DNA of 64,000 nt from Citreicoccus inhibens (GCF_019039035.1 NZ_JAHNZT010000022.1:62001-126000), one strand, 5' to 3'. Counted from the first letter of the stretch, positions 9,027 through 18,645 are shown. Notes: generated from the letters alone by a model not told the origin. Program-made: numbers and translations.

Positions 9027-9242
9027 GTGGGTGCTGCCCGCGTCGTGGGACTGATGCTCGTCGTGGTGGGGGGCGTGCTGCTGTGGACGGGAATGAAAGC
9101 CCGCGACTCCTTGTCGGAGCGCGCGACGGAGCTGCTCACCGGCCGCAACAGTGACACGACGACGGGCTACCTGGCGGGCGGCGGGGCGGCGCTGGTGGGC
9201 GGGCTCGCCCTGCTCGTGCTGGGCGGTGGGCGGCGGCGTTAG
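9027..9242 (+). CDS. Small DUF3185-like inner-membrane protein
   Basis: This 71-residue protein has two predicted membrane helices, at about residues 5-21 and 49-66, joined by a polar loop DSLSERATELLTGRNSDTTTGYL, and it ends in Gly-Gly-Arg-Arg-Arg. That layout, with a Ser/Asp-rich loop containing TGxxSD between two helices, matches the DUF3185 family of unknown function. The start is GTG at 9027 with AAGGAGGA just upstream; an ATG at 9025 is in another frame. It lies between rnr and the MFS gene on the same strand. Confidence 0.75.
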   Translation: MGAARVVGLMLVVVGGVLLWTGMKARDSLSERATELLTGRNSDTTTGYLAGGGAALVGGLALLVLGGGRRR

Positions 9243-9284
9243 CTTCTGACTTCGTCGGCACCCAGCGCGGAGGAGCGGAGCACC

Positions 9285-10613
9285 ATGGCGGCAGAGCGGG
9301 CTGCGAGCGACTGGCGGTTCATGCTTCGGGCGCTGGGTCACCGCAACTACCGCCTCTTCTTCTCGGGGCAGAGCGTCTCGCTCATCGGGACGTGGCTGAC
9401 GCGGGTGGCGACGAGCTGGTTGGTGTATCGCTTGAGTGGCTCGGCGATGCTCCTGGGCGTGGTGGGCTTCTGCGGACAGCTCCCCACGTTCCTGGTCGCG
9501 CCGTTCGCGGGTGTGCTGGCGGACCGCTGGAATCGGCACCGCGTGCTGGTGTGGACGCAAGTGCTGGCGATGCTCCAGTCGTTCGCGCTGGCGGCCCTGG
9601 CGCTCTCCGGCGTCATCGCCGTGTGGCACATCGTCGTGCTGAGCGTCGTTCAAGGCGTCATCAATGCGTTCGACATCCCCGCGCGACAGTCCTTCGTGGT
9701 GGAGATGATTGATGCGCGTGAGGACCTGCCCAATGCCATCGCGCTCAACTCCAGCATGTTCAATGCGGCGCGCCTGCTGGGGCCCTCGGTGGCGGGCGCG
9801 CTCGTGGCCGCGGTGGGGGAGGGGGGCTGCTTCCTCATTGATGGGTTCAGCTATCTGGCGGTGATCGCCTCGCTGCTGGCCATGCGCGTGCGCCCTCGGG
9901 CGCCGAACGCGCAGCACCAGCACGTGCTCTCGGAGCTTCGCGAGGGCTTCCGTTACGCCTACCACTTCCCGCCCATCCGCACGGTGCTCGCGCTGCTGGC
10001 GGTGATGAGCCTCATGGGCACGCCCTACACGGTGCTGATGCCCATCATCGCCTCGAAGGTGCTCCAGGGTGGAGCGAACGTGCTGGGCTGGCTCATGGCG
10101 GCCTCGGGGCTGGGCGCGCTCATTGGCGCCATCTTCCTCGCATCGCGCCGCTCCGTGCGGGGCCTGGGCCGTGTCATCGTCACCACCGCGGCGGTGTTCG
10201 GCGTGGGGCAGCTCGCGTTCTCGCTCTCGCGCGGGTTGGTGCTGTCGCTGGTGACGCTCGTGGCGACGGGCTTCGGGATGATGGTGACGATGGCCGCGTG
10301 CAACACCGTCCTGCAGACCATCGTCGAGGAGCGCATGCGCGGGCGCGTCATGAGCTTCTACTCCATGGCCTTCATGGGGACGGTGCCGTTCGGCAGTCTG
10401 TTGGCGGGCTCGCTCGCGTCGCGGGTGGGGGCTCCCTTCACCATCGCGCTGGGCGGGGCGGCGTGCATCGTCGCCGCGGTGTTGTTCCGGTGGCGACTGC
10501 CGTCGCTGCGCGAGCACGTGCGCCCCATCTACGCGCGCCTGGGCATCATCCCAGCCGAGGTGGCGTCGGGGATGGCGGCGGGGGCGGAGCGCACCGGTCC
10601 TCAAGAGTCGTGA
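9285..10613 (+). CDS. MFS transporter, EntS/MFS_3-type exporter
   Basis: This 442-residue integral membrane protein has about 11-12 hydrophobic segments. It opens with RNYRLFFSGQSVSLIGTWLTRVATSWLVYRLSGS, which is characteristic of the MFS_3 branch that includes the enterobactin exporter EntS. The motif-A-like segment GVLADRWNRHRVLV follows the second helix. Such proteins export siderophores or drugs by proton antiport. No siderophore synthesis genes lie nearby, so the substrate is open. The start is ATG at 9285 behind a GGAGCGGAG purine tract. The gene converges on a TPR lipoprotein gene, with a long inverted repeat between the two. Confidence 0.85.
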   Translation: MAAERAASDWRFMLRALGHRNYRLFFSGQSVSLIGTWLTRVATSWLVYRLSGSAMLLGVVGFCGQLPTFLVAPFAGVLADRWNRHRVLVWTQVLAMLQSFALAALALSGVIAVWHIVVLSVVQGVINAFDIPARQSFVVEMIDAREDLPNAIALNSSMFNAARLLGPSVAGALVAAVGEGGCFLIDGFSYLAVIASLLAMRVRPRAPNAQHQHVLSELREGFRYAYHFPPIRTVLALLAVMSLMGTPYTVLMPIIASKVLQGGANVLGWLMAASGLGALIGAIFLASRRSVRGLGRVIVTTAAVFGVGQLAFSLSRGLVLSLVTLVATGFGMMVTMAACNTVLQTIVEERMRGRVMSFYSMAFMGTVPFGSLLAGSLASRVGAPFTIALGGAACIVAAVLFRWRLPSLREHVRPIYARLGIIPAEVASGMAAGAERTGPQES

Positions 10614-10618
10614 GGATG

Positions 10619-10674
10619 TGACAGGGCCCGGAAGCACCGAGGCAGCTGCCTCGGGACTCCGGGCCCGGGTGTCA
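10619..10674. terminator. Long inverted repeat between convergent genes
   Basis: Nested palindromes lie in the 78-base gap between the MFS and TPR genes. The outer arms are TGACA/TGTCA, the middle arms GGGCCCGGA/TCCGGGCCC, and the core CCGAGGCAGCTGCCTCGG is a perfect palindrome. The hairpin could form on either strand and is well placed to end transcription of both genes. There is no U-tract, so its activity is inferred. Confidence 0.55.
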
Positions 10675-10691
10675 CGGCGCGAGGGCGAGGG

Positions 10692-11480
10692 CTACGGCTT
10701 CGCTGCGGCCTGACCCTTGGCGGCCTTGGCCAGCTCGCCGAACTTCTTGTTCACCTCGTCGAACTGCTTCTTGAACTCCTCGGCGCGGGCCTGGTGCTGG
10801 TCCGCGCGGGCCTTGGCCTCGGCCACGATGGCGGCGTCCTTGGCGTTCTCGGTGGCCTCGGAGAGGGCCGCGTCCTTCTGGTCGTTCTCGTACTGGATGT
10901 ACTTCAACATCACGATGCGCTTGTTGAGGTACGTGTTGGCCGAGTTCGGGTTGATGGCCAGGACCTTGTCGTAATACGAGAGGGCCTTGTCGAGGCTCTC
11001 GGGGACGACGGGCGCGGTCATGGAGCGCGCGCCGCCCTTCTGCGAGTAGATCTCCGCGATCCAGCCCAGCGAGGCCTCGTCCTTCGGGTCGATCTTCAGC
11101 GCCTCGTTGAAGTACTCCTCGGCCTTCTCCACCGGGCCGCCCTGCATGTAGAAGCCGGCGATGTTCCGGTAGACCTCCGCCTTCTGGGCGGGCTCCTTGC
11201 GGTACTCGAGGAGCTTGAGGGCCGAGGTCGCCGCCGCGGCGGGGTCGCCCGCCTGCAGGTGCGCGAAGGCCTTCTTCTCCCAGACCTTCTCCTGGTTCGG
11301 GTTGGCCTGGAGCGACAGCTCGTACTCCTTGATGGCCTCGGCGTACTTCTTGTCCGCCAGGAAGTTGGTGCCGGCGATGCGGTGGGAGTTCGCCTGCTCC
11401 TCCTGCTCGTTCTTGCAGCCCGTCACGCCGCCCAGGGCCAGCACCCCGAGCACCAATCCAACACGTCCGATGTGCTTCAT
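10692..11480 (-). CDS. TPR-repeat lipoprotein
   Basis: This 262-residue protein has a lipoprotein signal: MKHIGRVGLVLGVLALGG followed by the lipobox VTGC, with Cys22 as the lipidated residue. The mature part contains at least four TPR-like helix pairs, for example KKYAEAIKEYELSLQANPNQ, GPVEKAEEYFNEALKIDPKD and DKALSYYDKVLAINPNS. It ends in a charged coiled-coil-like segment (about residues 195-255) and an Ala/Lys tail. It is probably a periplasmic or outer-membrane scaffold; no enzymatic motif is present. I chose the ATG at 11480 over a TTG two codons upstream because AAGG lies about 7 bases before it. It is divergent from the lysR-type gene. Confidence 0.8.
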   Translation of the reverse strand: MKHIGRVGLVLGVLALGGVTGCKNEQEEQANSHRIAGTNFLADKKYAEAIKEYELSLQANPNQEKVWEKKAFAHLQAGDPAAAATSALKLLEYRKEPAQKAEVYRNIAGFYMQGGPVEKAEEYFNEALKIDPKDEASLGWIAEIYSQKGGARSMTAPVVPESLDKALSYYDKVLAINPNSANTYLNKRIVMLKYIQYENDQKDAALSEATENAKDAAIVAEAKARADQHQARAEEFKKQFDEVNKKFGELAKAAKGQAAAKP

Positions 11481-11755
11481 CGACAAGCCTTTCTGGCGGA
11501 TGCCCGGCCTCGCGTGCCGGACACGGTTCGGAAAACAGCCTTTGGGGCTCCCTCCAGGGGCCCCTCACGGGCCTGGGAGCATACCCGAACTCGCCTACCA
11601 CGTTCCCGCCCTGACAGGGGGCCTCGACTCGGGAGGGGATGGACGTGTGAGGGCCTGGATAGATGCCCGCCTTCTGGGGCCGGGGAGGTCCGGGGCACGC
11701 GGAGCGTCCGAGCGGTGCGTGACGGCGGGGGCGGGCTCTCGTATAGGTGCGTGCC

Positions 11756-12694
11756 ATGGAACTGCGCCACCTGCACTACTTCATCGCGGTCGCGGAGGAG
11801 CTCCACTTCGGACGCGCGGCGGCGCGGCTGCACATGGCGCAGCCCCCGCTGAGTCAGCAGATCCGCCGCTTGGAAGAGGAGCTGGGCGTCCTCCTGCTGG
11901 AGCGCAGCCAGCGGCGCTAGGTGAAGCTCACCGAGGCGGGCGCGGCGTTCCTGCGGGAAGCGCGCGGGGTCCTGGAGCGGGCCGAGCACGCCGCGCTGGC
12001 CGCCCAGAAGGCCGCGCGCGGGGACTCCGGGCACCTGTCCGTGGGCTTCGTGGGCTCGGTGGCGTTCCACTTCTTCCCCGCGCTGCTCAGGGCCTTCCGC
12101 CGGCAGTACCCCGACGTGGAGCTGCACCTCGAGGAGCTTCGCTCGCCGGATCAGGTGGAGGCGCTTCTCCAGGAGAAGCTCCAGGTGGGGTTGCTGCGGT
12201 CGATGAAGGACGTGAGCGGGCTGTGCCAGGAGTCCGTGCTGGCCGAGGAGTTGGTCGCCGTGCTGCCGGAGGGGCATCCGCTGGCCTCTCGCGCGCGGGT
12301 GGAGCTCGCGGATCTGGCCCGTGAGCCGGTGGTGTTGCCTCCGCGACACAGTGGCTGTGGGACGCTGCATGACCTCGTCGTGCAGGCGTGTGCCCTGCAC
12401 GGCATCACCCCGCGCATCGCCCAGCAGGCGACCGAACTTCACGCGCGCATCGCGCTGGTGGCGGGAGGGCTGGGCGTGACGATGGTGCCCGCCACGTACC
12501 AGGTGCTCCAGCGCGAGGGCGTGGTGTTTCGTCCCCTCACGGACCCCGCGCCGCGGGTGGACCTCACCGTCGCGTGGCGACAGGGCGATCGGTCTCCGCT
12601 CGTGCGGGCCTTCCTGGACGTGGCCCGCGAGACGGCGGCCCTCCACGAAGCACGCCGCTCGGGGAACGTGGTTTCGATATCTCCGAAGTATTGA
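11756..12694 (+). pseudogene. LysR-family regulator interrupted by an in-frame TAG
   Basis: The first 54 codons (11756-11917) encode a complete LysR-type winged helix-turn-helix, with [20 protein letters not shown] and [24 protein letters not shown]. Codon 55 is TAG at 11918-11920. The frame then continues unchanged with VKLTEAGAAFLREARGVLERAEHA and a full effector-binding domain to 12694. Family members usually read RRVKLTEAG without a gap here, so the TAG looks like an extra codon between RR and VKLT. Both halves keep normal composition and conserved residues, so the lesion is recent, is a sequencing error, or is read through. A GTG at 11921 could start a separate C-terminal fragment without the DNA-binding domain. 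It sits directly upstream of the RND efflux operon, which it would be expected to regulate. Confidence 0.8.
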
Positions 12695-12715
12695 AATCGC
12701 GTTTCCAAAGTATTG
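12682..12715 (+). promoter_or_regulatory. Direct repeat, candidate operator of the RND operon
   Basis: TCCGAAGTATTG (12682-12693) and TCCAAAGTATTG (12704-12715) match at 11 of 12 positions. They start 22 bases apart, about two helical turns. The repeat is AT-rich for this genome, overlaps the end of the lysR-type gene and lies upstream of the pump gene. It may be a binding site for the adjacent regulator; this is inference from position. Confidence 0.45.
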
Positions 12716-12821
12716 GACGCGGACGGACTCGGAGCGCATTTAGCACGGCATTCAACAGGGAGCGTTTCGCGCACGGTGTTGACACTGGCGTGACGGAGCC
12801 GCTCCCGGGAGTTGCCATTCC

Positions 12822-15800
12822 GTGTGGATCGTGCGGCTGGCGCTGCGGCGCCCCTACACCATTGCCGTGATGTCCGCGCTCATCCTCCTGGCGGGAGTGA
12901 TGTCCGCGGCGCGGATGAAGGTGGACATCTTTCCTGCCATCGACATCCCGGTCGTCATGGTGGTCTGGAGTTATCCGGGCATGTCCGCCGAGGACATCGA
13001 GCGCCGCGTGGTGCTCATCAGCGAGCGCGCCTACTCGACGACGGTGGACGGCATCAGCCACATCGACTCGCAGTCGATCTCCGGCATCGGCATCCTCAAG
13101 GTCTACTTCGAGCAGGACGCGGACATCGGCGCGGCCATCGCGCAGATCGCCAGCGTGTCGCAGACGGCCAGCCGGCTCATGCCTCCAGGCATCAGCCCGC
13201 CCAACGTCATCCGCTACAACGCGTCCAACGTGCCGGTGGCCCAGCTCACCGTCTCCAGCCAGAACCTGTCCGAGCAGCAGCTCTATGACTACGGACTGAA
13301 CTTCCTGCGCATCAAGCTGTTCACCATCCCGGGCATGTCCATTCCGTCACCGTATGGCGGCAAGGCCCGGCAGGTGATGGTGGACGTGGATCCCGCCAAG
13401 GTGGCGGCCAAGGGACTCACGCCGCAGGACGTGGTGCAGGCGCTGCTCCAGTCCAATGTGCTCGTCCCCGCGGGCACCGCGCAGATCGGCCACACCGAGT
13501 ACAACGTCAAGCTCAACTCGAGTCCCAGCACCGTCGATGAGTTCAACGCCTTGCCCGTGAAGGTGGTGGACGGCGCGCCGGTGTACCTGCGGGACGTGGG
13601 GTTCGTGCATGACGGCTTCGCCGTGCAGACCAACGTCGCGCGGGTGAACGGCAAGCGCGCCACCTACCTGGCCCTGCTCAAGCACGCCAACGCCTCCACC
13701 CTGGCGGTGGTGGATGCCTCGCGCGAGCTGCTGCCGCAGCTCAAGGCGGCGGCGCCCGAGGGCATGGAGCTGAAGATCGACTTCGACCAGTCCGTGTTCG
13801 TGCGCGCCGCCGTGATGAACGTGCTGCATGAGGCGCTGATCAGCTCGGTGTTGGTGTCGGTGATGATCCTCCTGTTCCTGGGGAGCTGGCGCAGCATGTT
13901 GCTGGTCTCCACCTCCATTCCGCTGGCCATGGCGGTGGGGGTGACGGGCCTGTTCCTCCTGGGCCACACGTTCAACATCATGACGCTGGGCGGCCTGGCG
14001 CTCGCCATCGGCATGCTCGTGGATGACGCGACGGTGGCCGTGGAGAACATCCACCGCCACCGCACGCTGGGGATGCCGCTGACGCCCGCCATCCTCATCG
14101 GCGCCGAGCAGATCGCCACCCCGGCGCTGGCGGCCACGCTGACCATCTGCATCGTGTTCTTCCCGGTGGTGCTGCTGGTGGGGCCCGCGCGCTTCCTCTT
14201 CACGCCGCTGGCGCTGTCGGTGGTCATCTCCATGCTCGCCAGCTACGTGCTCAGCCGGACCCTGGTGCCCACGCTGGCGCGCCAGCTCCTGGAGCACGAG
14301 GCGCATGGGCCCGAGGCGGCTCGAAGCGTCTGGGGGCGCTTCAACGCCTGGCGCGATCGGCACTTCGATCGCTTCACGGACGTGTATGGCCGAGCCCTGG
14401 CCGTGGTGCTGGCTCATCGCGGATTCGTCCTCGGCTGCGCGGCGCTGCTGGTGGGCGCGACCGCGGTCCTGCCGTTCGTGGTGGGCTTCGACTTCTTCCC
14501 CTCCGTGGACGCCGGCCAGATGCGCCTGCACGTGCGCGCGCCCATTGGCACGCGGCTGGAGGCCACGGAGGAGATCGTCGAGGCGGTGGAGCAGCGCGTC
14601 CGGGAGCTCATCCCGGAGAACGAACTGGAGACCATCAACGACAACATCGGCCTGCCCATCTCCTTCAACCTGGCGCTCGTCCCTACGGACAACATCGGGA
14701 GCCAGGACGCGGAGGTGCTCATCGCGCTGAAGGAGCATCACCACCCCACGCGCCAATACATGCAGGCCATCCGCGAGATGCTGGCGAAGGACTTCCCCGG
14801 CGTGAGCGCCTACTTCCAGGCGCCGGACATCGTCAGCCAGGTGCTCAACTTCGGTCTGTCAGCGCCCATCGATGTGCAGATCGAGGGCAGTGACCTGGAC
14901 AAGTCCTTCCTGCTGGCGCGCGAGCTGCGCGACCGCATGCGCGAGATTCCCGGCACCGTGGATGTGCGCATCGCGCAGGTGTTGGATCATCCCGCGCTCC
15001 AGGTGGAGACGGACCGCGTGCGCGCCGCGCAGGTCGGCATCACCCAGCGCGACGTGGCCAACAACCTCCTCACCACGCTGTCGTCCAGCTCCACCGTGTC
15101 GCCCTCGTTCTGGCTCAGCCCGCAGAACAACGTGAACTACCCGGTCGTGGTGCAGACGCCGATTGTCCAGATGCAGAGCGTCAACGACCTGATGACCACG
15201 CCGGTGGCCGGAGGCACGGCGCCGCTGCGGCAGACCCAGAGTCGCGGGGTGGGGGACTCGGCCTCCAGCACCACGCTCTACCTGGGGAGCATCGCCTCGA
15301 TGCGGGCCACGCAGGACAAGGCCCTCATCAATCACGCCACCGTTCAGCGGGTCATCAACGTGCAGGCCTCCGCCGAGGGGAGAGACCTGGGCAGCGTCAC
15401 CCGCGACATCCAGAAGGCCATCAGCGGCCTGAAGGACGTGCCCAAGACGACGCGCATCAGCATCCGAGGCCAGAGCGAGAGCATGTTCACCTCGTTCAAG
15501 AGCCTGGGCACCGGGCTCCTCCTGGCCATCGTGCTCGTCTACCTGCTCATGGTCGTGCTGTTCCAGAGCTGGTTGGACCCGTTCATCATCATGGTCGCGG
15601 TGCCGGGCGCGCTGGTGGGCATCCTCTGGATGCTGGCCGTGACAGGCACCACGCTCAACGTGGAGTCCTTCATGGGCTCCATCATGGCCGTGGGCATCGC
15701 GGTGAGTAACTCCATCCTCCTGGTCAACTTCGCCAACGACGTGCGCGGCGAGCGCGGCATCAGCGCGCTGGAGGCCGCGCTCGAAGCGGGGCGCACGCGA

Positions 15801-16067
15801 CTGCGTCCCATCCTCATGACGGCGCTCGCCATGGTGCTCGGCATGTTGCCCATGGCGCTGGCGCTGGGCGAGGGCGGTGAGCAGAACGCGCCGCTGGGCC
15901 GCGCCGTCATCGGGGGGCTCTCGGTGGCCACCTTCGTCACCTTGTTCATGGTCCCGGTCGTCTATTCGATTCTGCGCAAGGCCCCGCCTCGCCAGCACGA
16001 GCTGGACAAGCGCTTCGAGGCCGAGGCCGCGCTCCTTCCTTCTCCGTCCGCAGGTCACTCCACATGA
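12822..16067 (+). CDS. RND-family efflux pump, inner-membrane transporter (AcrB/HAE-type)
   Basis: This 1081-residue protein has the RND layout: an N-terminal membrane helix (RPYTIAVMSALILLAGVM), a large periplasmic loop, a block of helices, a second periplasmic loop and a final helix block ending in PVVYSILRK. The opening KVDIFPAIDIPVVMVVWSYPGMSAEDIERRV is typical of the hydrophobe-efflux group. The proton-relay Asp pair in TM4 is present as Asp401-Asp402 in GMLVDDATVAVENIHRHR. The final block contains MGSIMAVGIAVSNSILLVNFANDVR. The start is GTG at 12822 with CGGGAG about 10 bases upstream. The stop overlaps the adaptor gene start (ATGA), so the three genes form an operon. The substrate range cannot be inferred. 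Confidence 0.93.
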   Translation: MWIVRLALRRPYTIAVMSALILLAGVMSAARMKVDIFPAIDIPVVMVVWSYPGMSAEDIERRVVLISERAYSTTVDGISHIDSQSISGIGILKVYFEQDADIGAAIAQIASVSQTASRLMPPGISPPNVIRYNASNVPVAQLTVSSQNLSEQQLYDYGLNFLRIKLFTIPGMSIPSPYGGKARQVMVDVDPAKVAAKGLTPQDVVQALLQSNVLVPAGTAQIGHTEYNVKLNSSPSTVDEFNALPVKVVDGAPVYLRDVGFVHDGFAVQTNVARVNGKRATYLALLKHANASTLAVVDASRELLPQLKAAAPEGMELKIDFDQSVFVRAAVMNVLHEALISSVLVSVMILLFLGSWRSMLLVSTSIPLAMAVGVTGLFLLGHTFNIMTLGGLALAIGMLVDDATVAVENIHRHRTLGMPLTPAILIGAEQIATPALAATLTICIVFFPVVLLVGPARFLFTPLALSVVISMLASYVLSRTLVPTLARQLLEHEAHGPEAARSVWGRFNAWRDRHFDRFTDVYGRALAVVLAHRGFVLGCAALLVGATAVLPFVVGFDFFPSVDAGQMRLHVRAPIGTRLEATEEIVEAVEQRVRELIPENELETINDNIGLPISFNLALVPTDNIGSQDAEVLIALKEHHHPTRQYMQAIREMLAKDFPGVSAYFQAPDIVSQVLNFGLSAPIDVQIEGSDLDKSFLLARELRDRMREIPGTVDVRIAQVLDHPALQVETDRVRAAQVGITQRDVANNLLTTLSSSSTVSPSFWLSPQNNVNYPVVVQTPIVQMQSVNDLMTTPVAGGTAPLRQTQSRGVGDSASSTTLYLGSIASMRATQDKALINHATVQRVINVQASAEGRDLGSVTRDIQKAISGLKDVPKTTRISIRGQSESMFTSFKSLGTGLLLAIVLVYLLMVVLFQSWLDPFIIMVAVPGALVGILWMLAVTGTTLNVESFMGSIMAVGIAVSNSILLVNFANDVRGERGISALEAALEAGRTRLRPILMTALAMVLGMLPMALALGEGGEQNAPLGRAVIGGLSVATFVTLFMVPVVYSILRKAPPRQHELDKRFEAEAALLPSPSAGHST

Positions 16068-17239
16068 GCTCCGCTCCCGTGCCCGTCATTCCTCCCTCGC
16101 CCGAGCCGGTGCCTCCCACGCCCCCTCGACCTCCCTCCGCGCGCGGCCTGTTCGCGGTGGGCGTGGTGAGCGTCAGCGTCGCCATGGGCGGCGTGGCGTT
16201 CCTGGCCACCACGCGCAGCCACGCCGAGGCGCGCGAAGCGGAGTTGCGGCGCGCTGCGGTGGCCGCGGGTCCGCGCTTGCGCGCCGTCAAGGTCACCCTG
16301 GCCGCGTCGGGCCGAGACGTCACGTTGCCGGCCGAGGCCCGTGCATGGGCTCAAGCCACGCTCTACGCGAAGGTGAGCGGCTATCTGCGCGACATTCGCG
16401 TGGACAAGGGTGACCGGGTGAAGAAGGGCCAGTTGCTGGCCACGCTCGAGTCTCCCGACACCGAGCAGCAGGTGGCCGCCGCGCGAGCGGACCTGGATGT
16501 GAAGCGGCAACTCCTCCAGCGTCACTTGTCGCTCGTCTCGACGGGCGTCAGCTCTCAGCAGCAGGTGGACGATGCGCAGGCGGGGGTGAAGATCTCCGAG
16601 GCGAACCTCGCGCGCGCGCAGTCGCTCCAGTCCTACGGGACGCTGACCGCGCCGTTCGAGGGCATTGTCACCGCGCGCTACGTGGACACGGGTGCGCTGC
16701 TCCCGGCCGCCACGGGCTCCACGACGAGCGCCCAGCCGGTGCTGGACCTGGCGGACATGGACAAGCTGCGCATCTACGTCTACCTGGGCCAGGACGACGC
16801 GGACTCCGTGCACGAGGGCGACGCCGTCACGCTGTCGGTGGACCAGCGCCCGGGGCAGACGATCGAGGCGAAGGTGACGCGCATGACGCGCAACCTGGAT
16901 GCGCGCACGCGCACCATGCTGTGCGAGGTGGACATCGACAACAAGGACGTGGGCCTGTACCCGGGCAGCTTCATCCACGCCACGCTCCACCTGCAGGCCC
17001 GTCCCTATCCGATGGTGCCCGCCGAGGCCCTGTTCATGCGCGCCGACAAGCAGTTCGTCGCCGTCGTTCAGGATGGGCGCGCGCGCGTGGTGCCGGTGGT
17101 GGTGGGCCGACACGACGGAAAGGTCGCGCAGATCGTCAGCGGACTTCAGGGCGGAGAGGTGGTCGCTCTCAACGCGGGCAGTGACGTGACGGATGGCGGC
17201 CCGGTGGACGCGGTGCTGGCCTCGGCGGAGAAGCGGTGA
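16064..17239 (+). CDS. RND efflux periplasmic adaptor (membrane fusion protein)
   Basis: This 391-residue HlyD/AcrA-type adaptor links the RND pump to the outer-membrane channel. A Pro-rich cytoplasmic N-terminus leads to one membrane helix at about residues 26-46 (GLFAVGVVSVSVAMGGVAFL). Next come the barrel and lipoyl-like half motifs (YAKVSGYLRDIRVDKGDRVKKGQLLATLESPD, then SYGTLTAPFEGIVTARYVDTGALL), separated by a short helical hairpin (about 135-180). A beta domain follows, with DMDKLRIYVYLGQDD. It carries a membrane anchor, not a lipobox. Its ATG overlaps the pump stop and its stop overlaps the next GTG. Confidence 0.93.
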   Translation: MSSAPVPVIPPSPEPVPPTPPRPPSARGLFAVGVVSVSVAMGGVAFLATTRSHAEAREAELRRAAVAAGPRLRAVKVTLAASGRDVTLPAEARAWAQATLYAKVSGYLRDIRVDKGDRVKKGQLLATLESPDTEQQVAAARADLDVKRQLLQRHLSLVSTGVSSQQQVDDAQAGVKISEANLARAQSLQSYGTLTAPFEGIVTARYVDTGALLPAATGSTTSAQPVLDLADMDKLRIYVYLGQDDADSVHEGDAVTLSVDQRPGQTIEAKVTRMTRNLDARTRTMLCEVDIDNKDVGLYPGSFIHATLHLQARPYPMVPAEALFMRADKQFVAVVQDGRARVVPVVVGRHDGKVAQIVSGLQGGEVVALNAGSDVTDGGPVDAVLASAEKR

Positions 17240-18579
17240 GCGCGATGCGAGCGTGGATGGAGGGTGGAGTGATGGTCGCCGCGCTGTTGTCTGGCGCGGC
17301 GCGAGGGGGGCCGCCGACGACGGCGACCCAGGCTCCCGAGGCCACACAGGTCCCCGCGACGGTGCAGGCTCCGGCGCTGACGTTCGAGGACGCCGTGCAG
17401 CAGTCGCTCGCGCGCAACCCGACGCTCACCCAGGCCAAGGCCCAGGTGGCGCGAGCGCAGGCCTTGGTGACCGAGGCCCGCGCGGCCTTCCTGCCGGTGC
17501 TCACGGCGAACGGCGTGTATACGCAGCTGGACGGGGACCGCGTGCAGAACGATCGCGTGGTGCAACCCGGCAGCGCGTTCAACGCCAATCTCAACCTGAG
17601 CGTGCCCTTGGTGGCGCCCCAGCGATGGCTCGCCGCGAGCCGCGCGAAGCAAGCCGTGGATGTGGCGCGCGCCAGCGAGTCGGATGTCCGGCGTTTGGTC
17701 GCTTCGGGCGCGGCCCAGGCCTACCTGTCCGTCGTGCTGCAGCGGCGCTTGCTGGCCGTGGCCGTGCAAGCGCGAGACACGGCGCGGGCGCATCTGGAGT
17801 TCTCCCAGGCTCGGCGCTCGAAGGGCTTGGGCACCCGGCTGGACGAGGCGCGGGCGCAGCGCGAGCTGTACGACAACGAGGCGCGCGTGCAACTCGCCGC
17901 CACGGCGCTGAACCGTTCTCGCGAAGCGCTCGGCGTGGCGGTGGGCGTGGATGGTCCGCTCGACGCGGCGGGCGATGCGGTGCTGGCTTCGCCTCCCGCG
18001 CTCGCGGAGGCCCTGAAGGCGGTGGAGCAGCGCGAGGACATCGCCTCGCAGCGCGCGCGGCTGTCGCTGGCCGAGCGCACGTACGCGGAGAGCTGGGCGG
18101 ACTTCATGCCCACGCTGTCCGCCTCGGCGCAGCCGTACTTCCAGACGCCGGAGACCGTCACGCTGCCCACGTGGGGCTTCCAGGCTCAGGTGCTGCTGTC
18201 GGTGCCGCTCTATGACGGCGGCTTCCGGTATGGCGCCAGACGTGAGCGCGCGGCGCTGGTGGCGGATGCCCGGGGTGCGTTGGACACCTTGATGCAGCGG
18301 GCCCGGGGCGAGGTGCGTTCAGCGGACGAACAGCTCCAAGGCGCGACGGCCGCGGCGGTGGAGCAGGGACACTCGGCGGAGTCCGCGCGCGAGACGCTTC
18401 AGCTCTCCACCGAGGCCTACCGGGCGGGCGCCACCACGAACCTGGACGTCGTGGACGCGGAGCGCACGGCGCGGGACGCCGAGACGAATGCGCTGCTCGC
18501 CCAGGACGCGGTGCTTCAGGCTCGGCTGAACCTGCTGGTGGCCAGCGGCGAGTTCCCGCGCGACGTGGCCGGGAAGTAG
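17236..18579 (+). CDS. TolC-family outer-membrane efflux protein
   Basis: This 447-residue protein is the outer-membrane channel of the tripartite pump. It has a signal-peptide-like N-terminus, then two homologous TolC halves made of long amphipathic helices. LTFEDAVQQSLARNPTLTQAKAQVARAQALVTEARAAFLPVL opens the first half. The second ends with STEAYRAGATTNLDVVDAERTARDAETNALLAQDAVLQARLNLLVASG, the usual C-terminal signature. The GTG at 17236 gives a GTGA overlap with the adaptor; the ATG at 17245 is an alternative. Being third in the operon agrees with its role. Confidence 0.9.
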   Translation: MSAMRAWMEGGVMVAALLSGAARGGPPTTATQAPEATQVPATVQAPALTFEDAVQQSLARNPTLTQAKAQVARAQALVTEARAAFLPVLTANGVYTQLDGDRVQNDRVVQPGSAFNANLNLSVPLVAPQRWLAASRAKQAVDVARASESDVRRLVASGAAQAYLSVVLQRRLLAVAVQARDTARAHLEFSQARRSKGLGTRLDEARAQRELYDNEARVQLAATALNRSREALGVAVGVDGPLDAAGDAVLASPPALAEALKAVEQREDIASQRARLSLAERTYAESWADFMPTLSASAQPYFQTPETVTLPTWGFQAQVLLSVPLYDGGFRYGARRERAALVADARGALDTLMQRARGEVRSADEQLQGATAAAVEQGHSAESARETLQLSTEAYRAGATTNLDVVDAERTARDAETNALLAQDAVLQARLNLLVASGEFPRDVAGK

Positions 18580-18645
18580 GGCGCTGCTCGCGGTGACGCG
18601 GGCGGAACGTGAGGATGGCGCGTGGGTGGTGCATCATCACCCGCC

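Noticed and set aside
8706-10637. A 643-residue frame antisense to the MFS gene and the end of rnr
   Set aside because: It spans two real genes on the other strand and has antisense-type composition.
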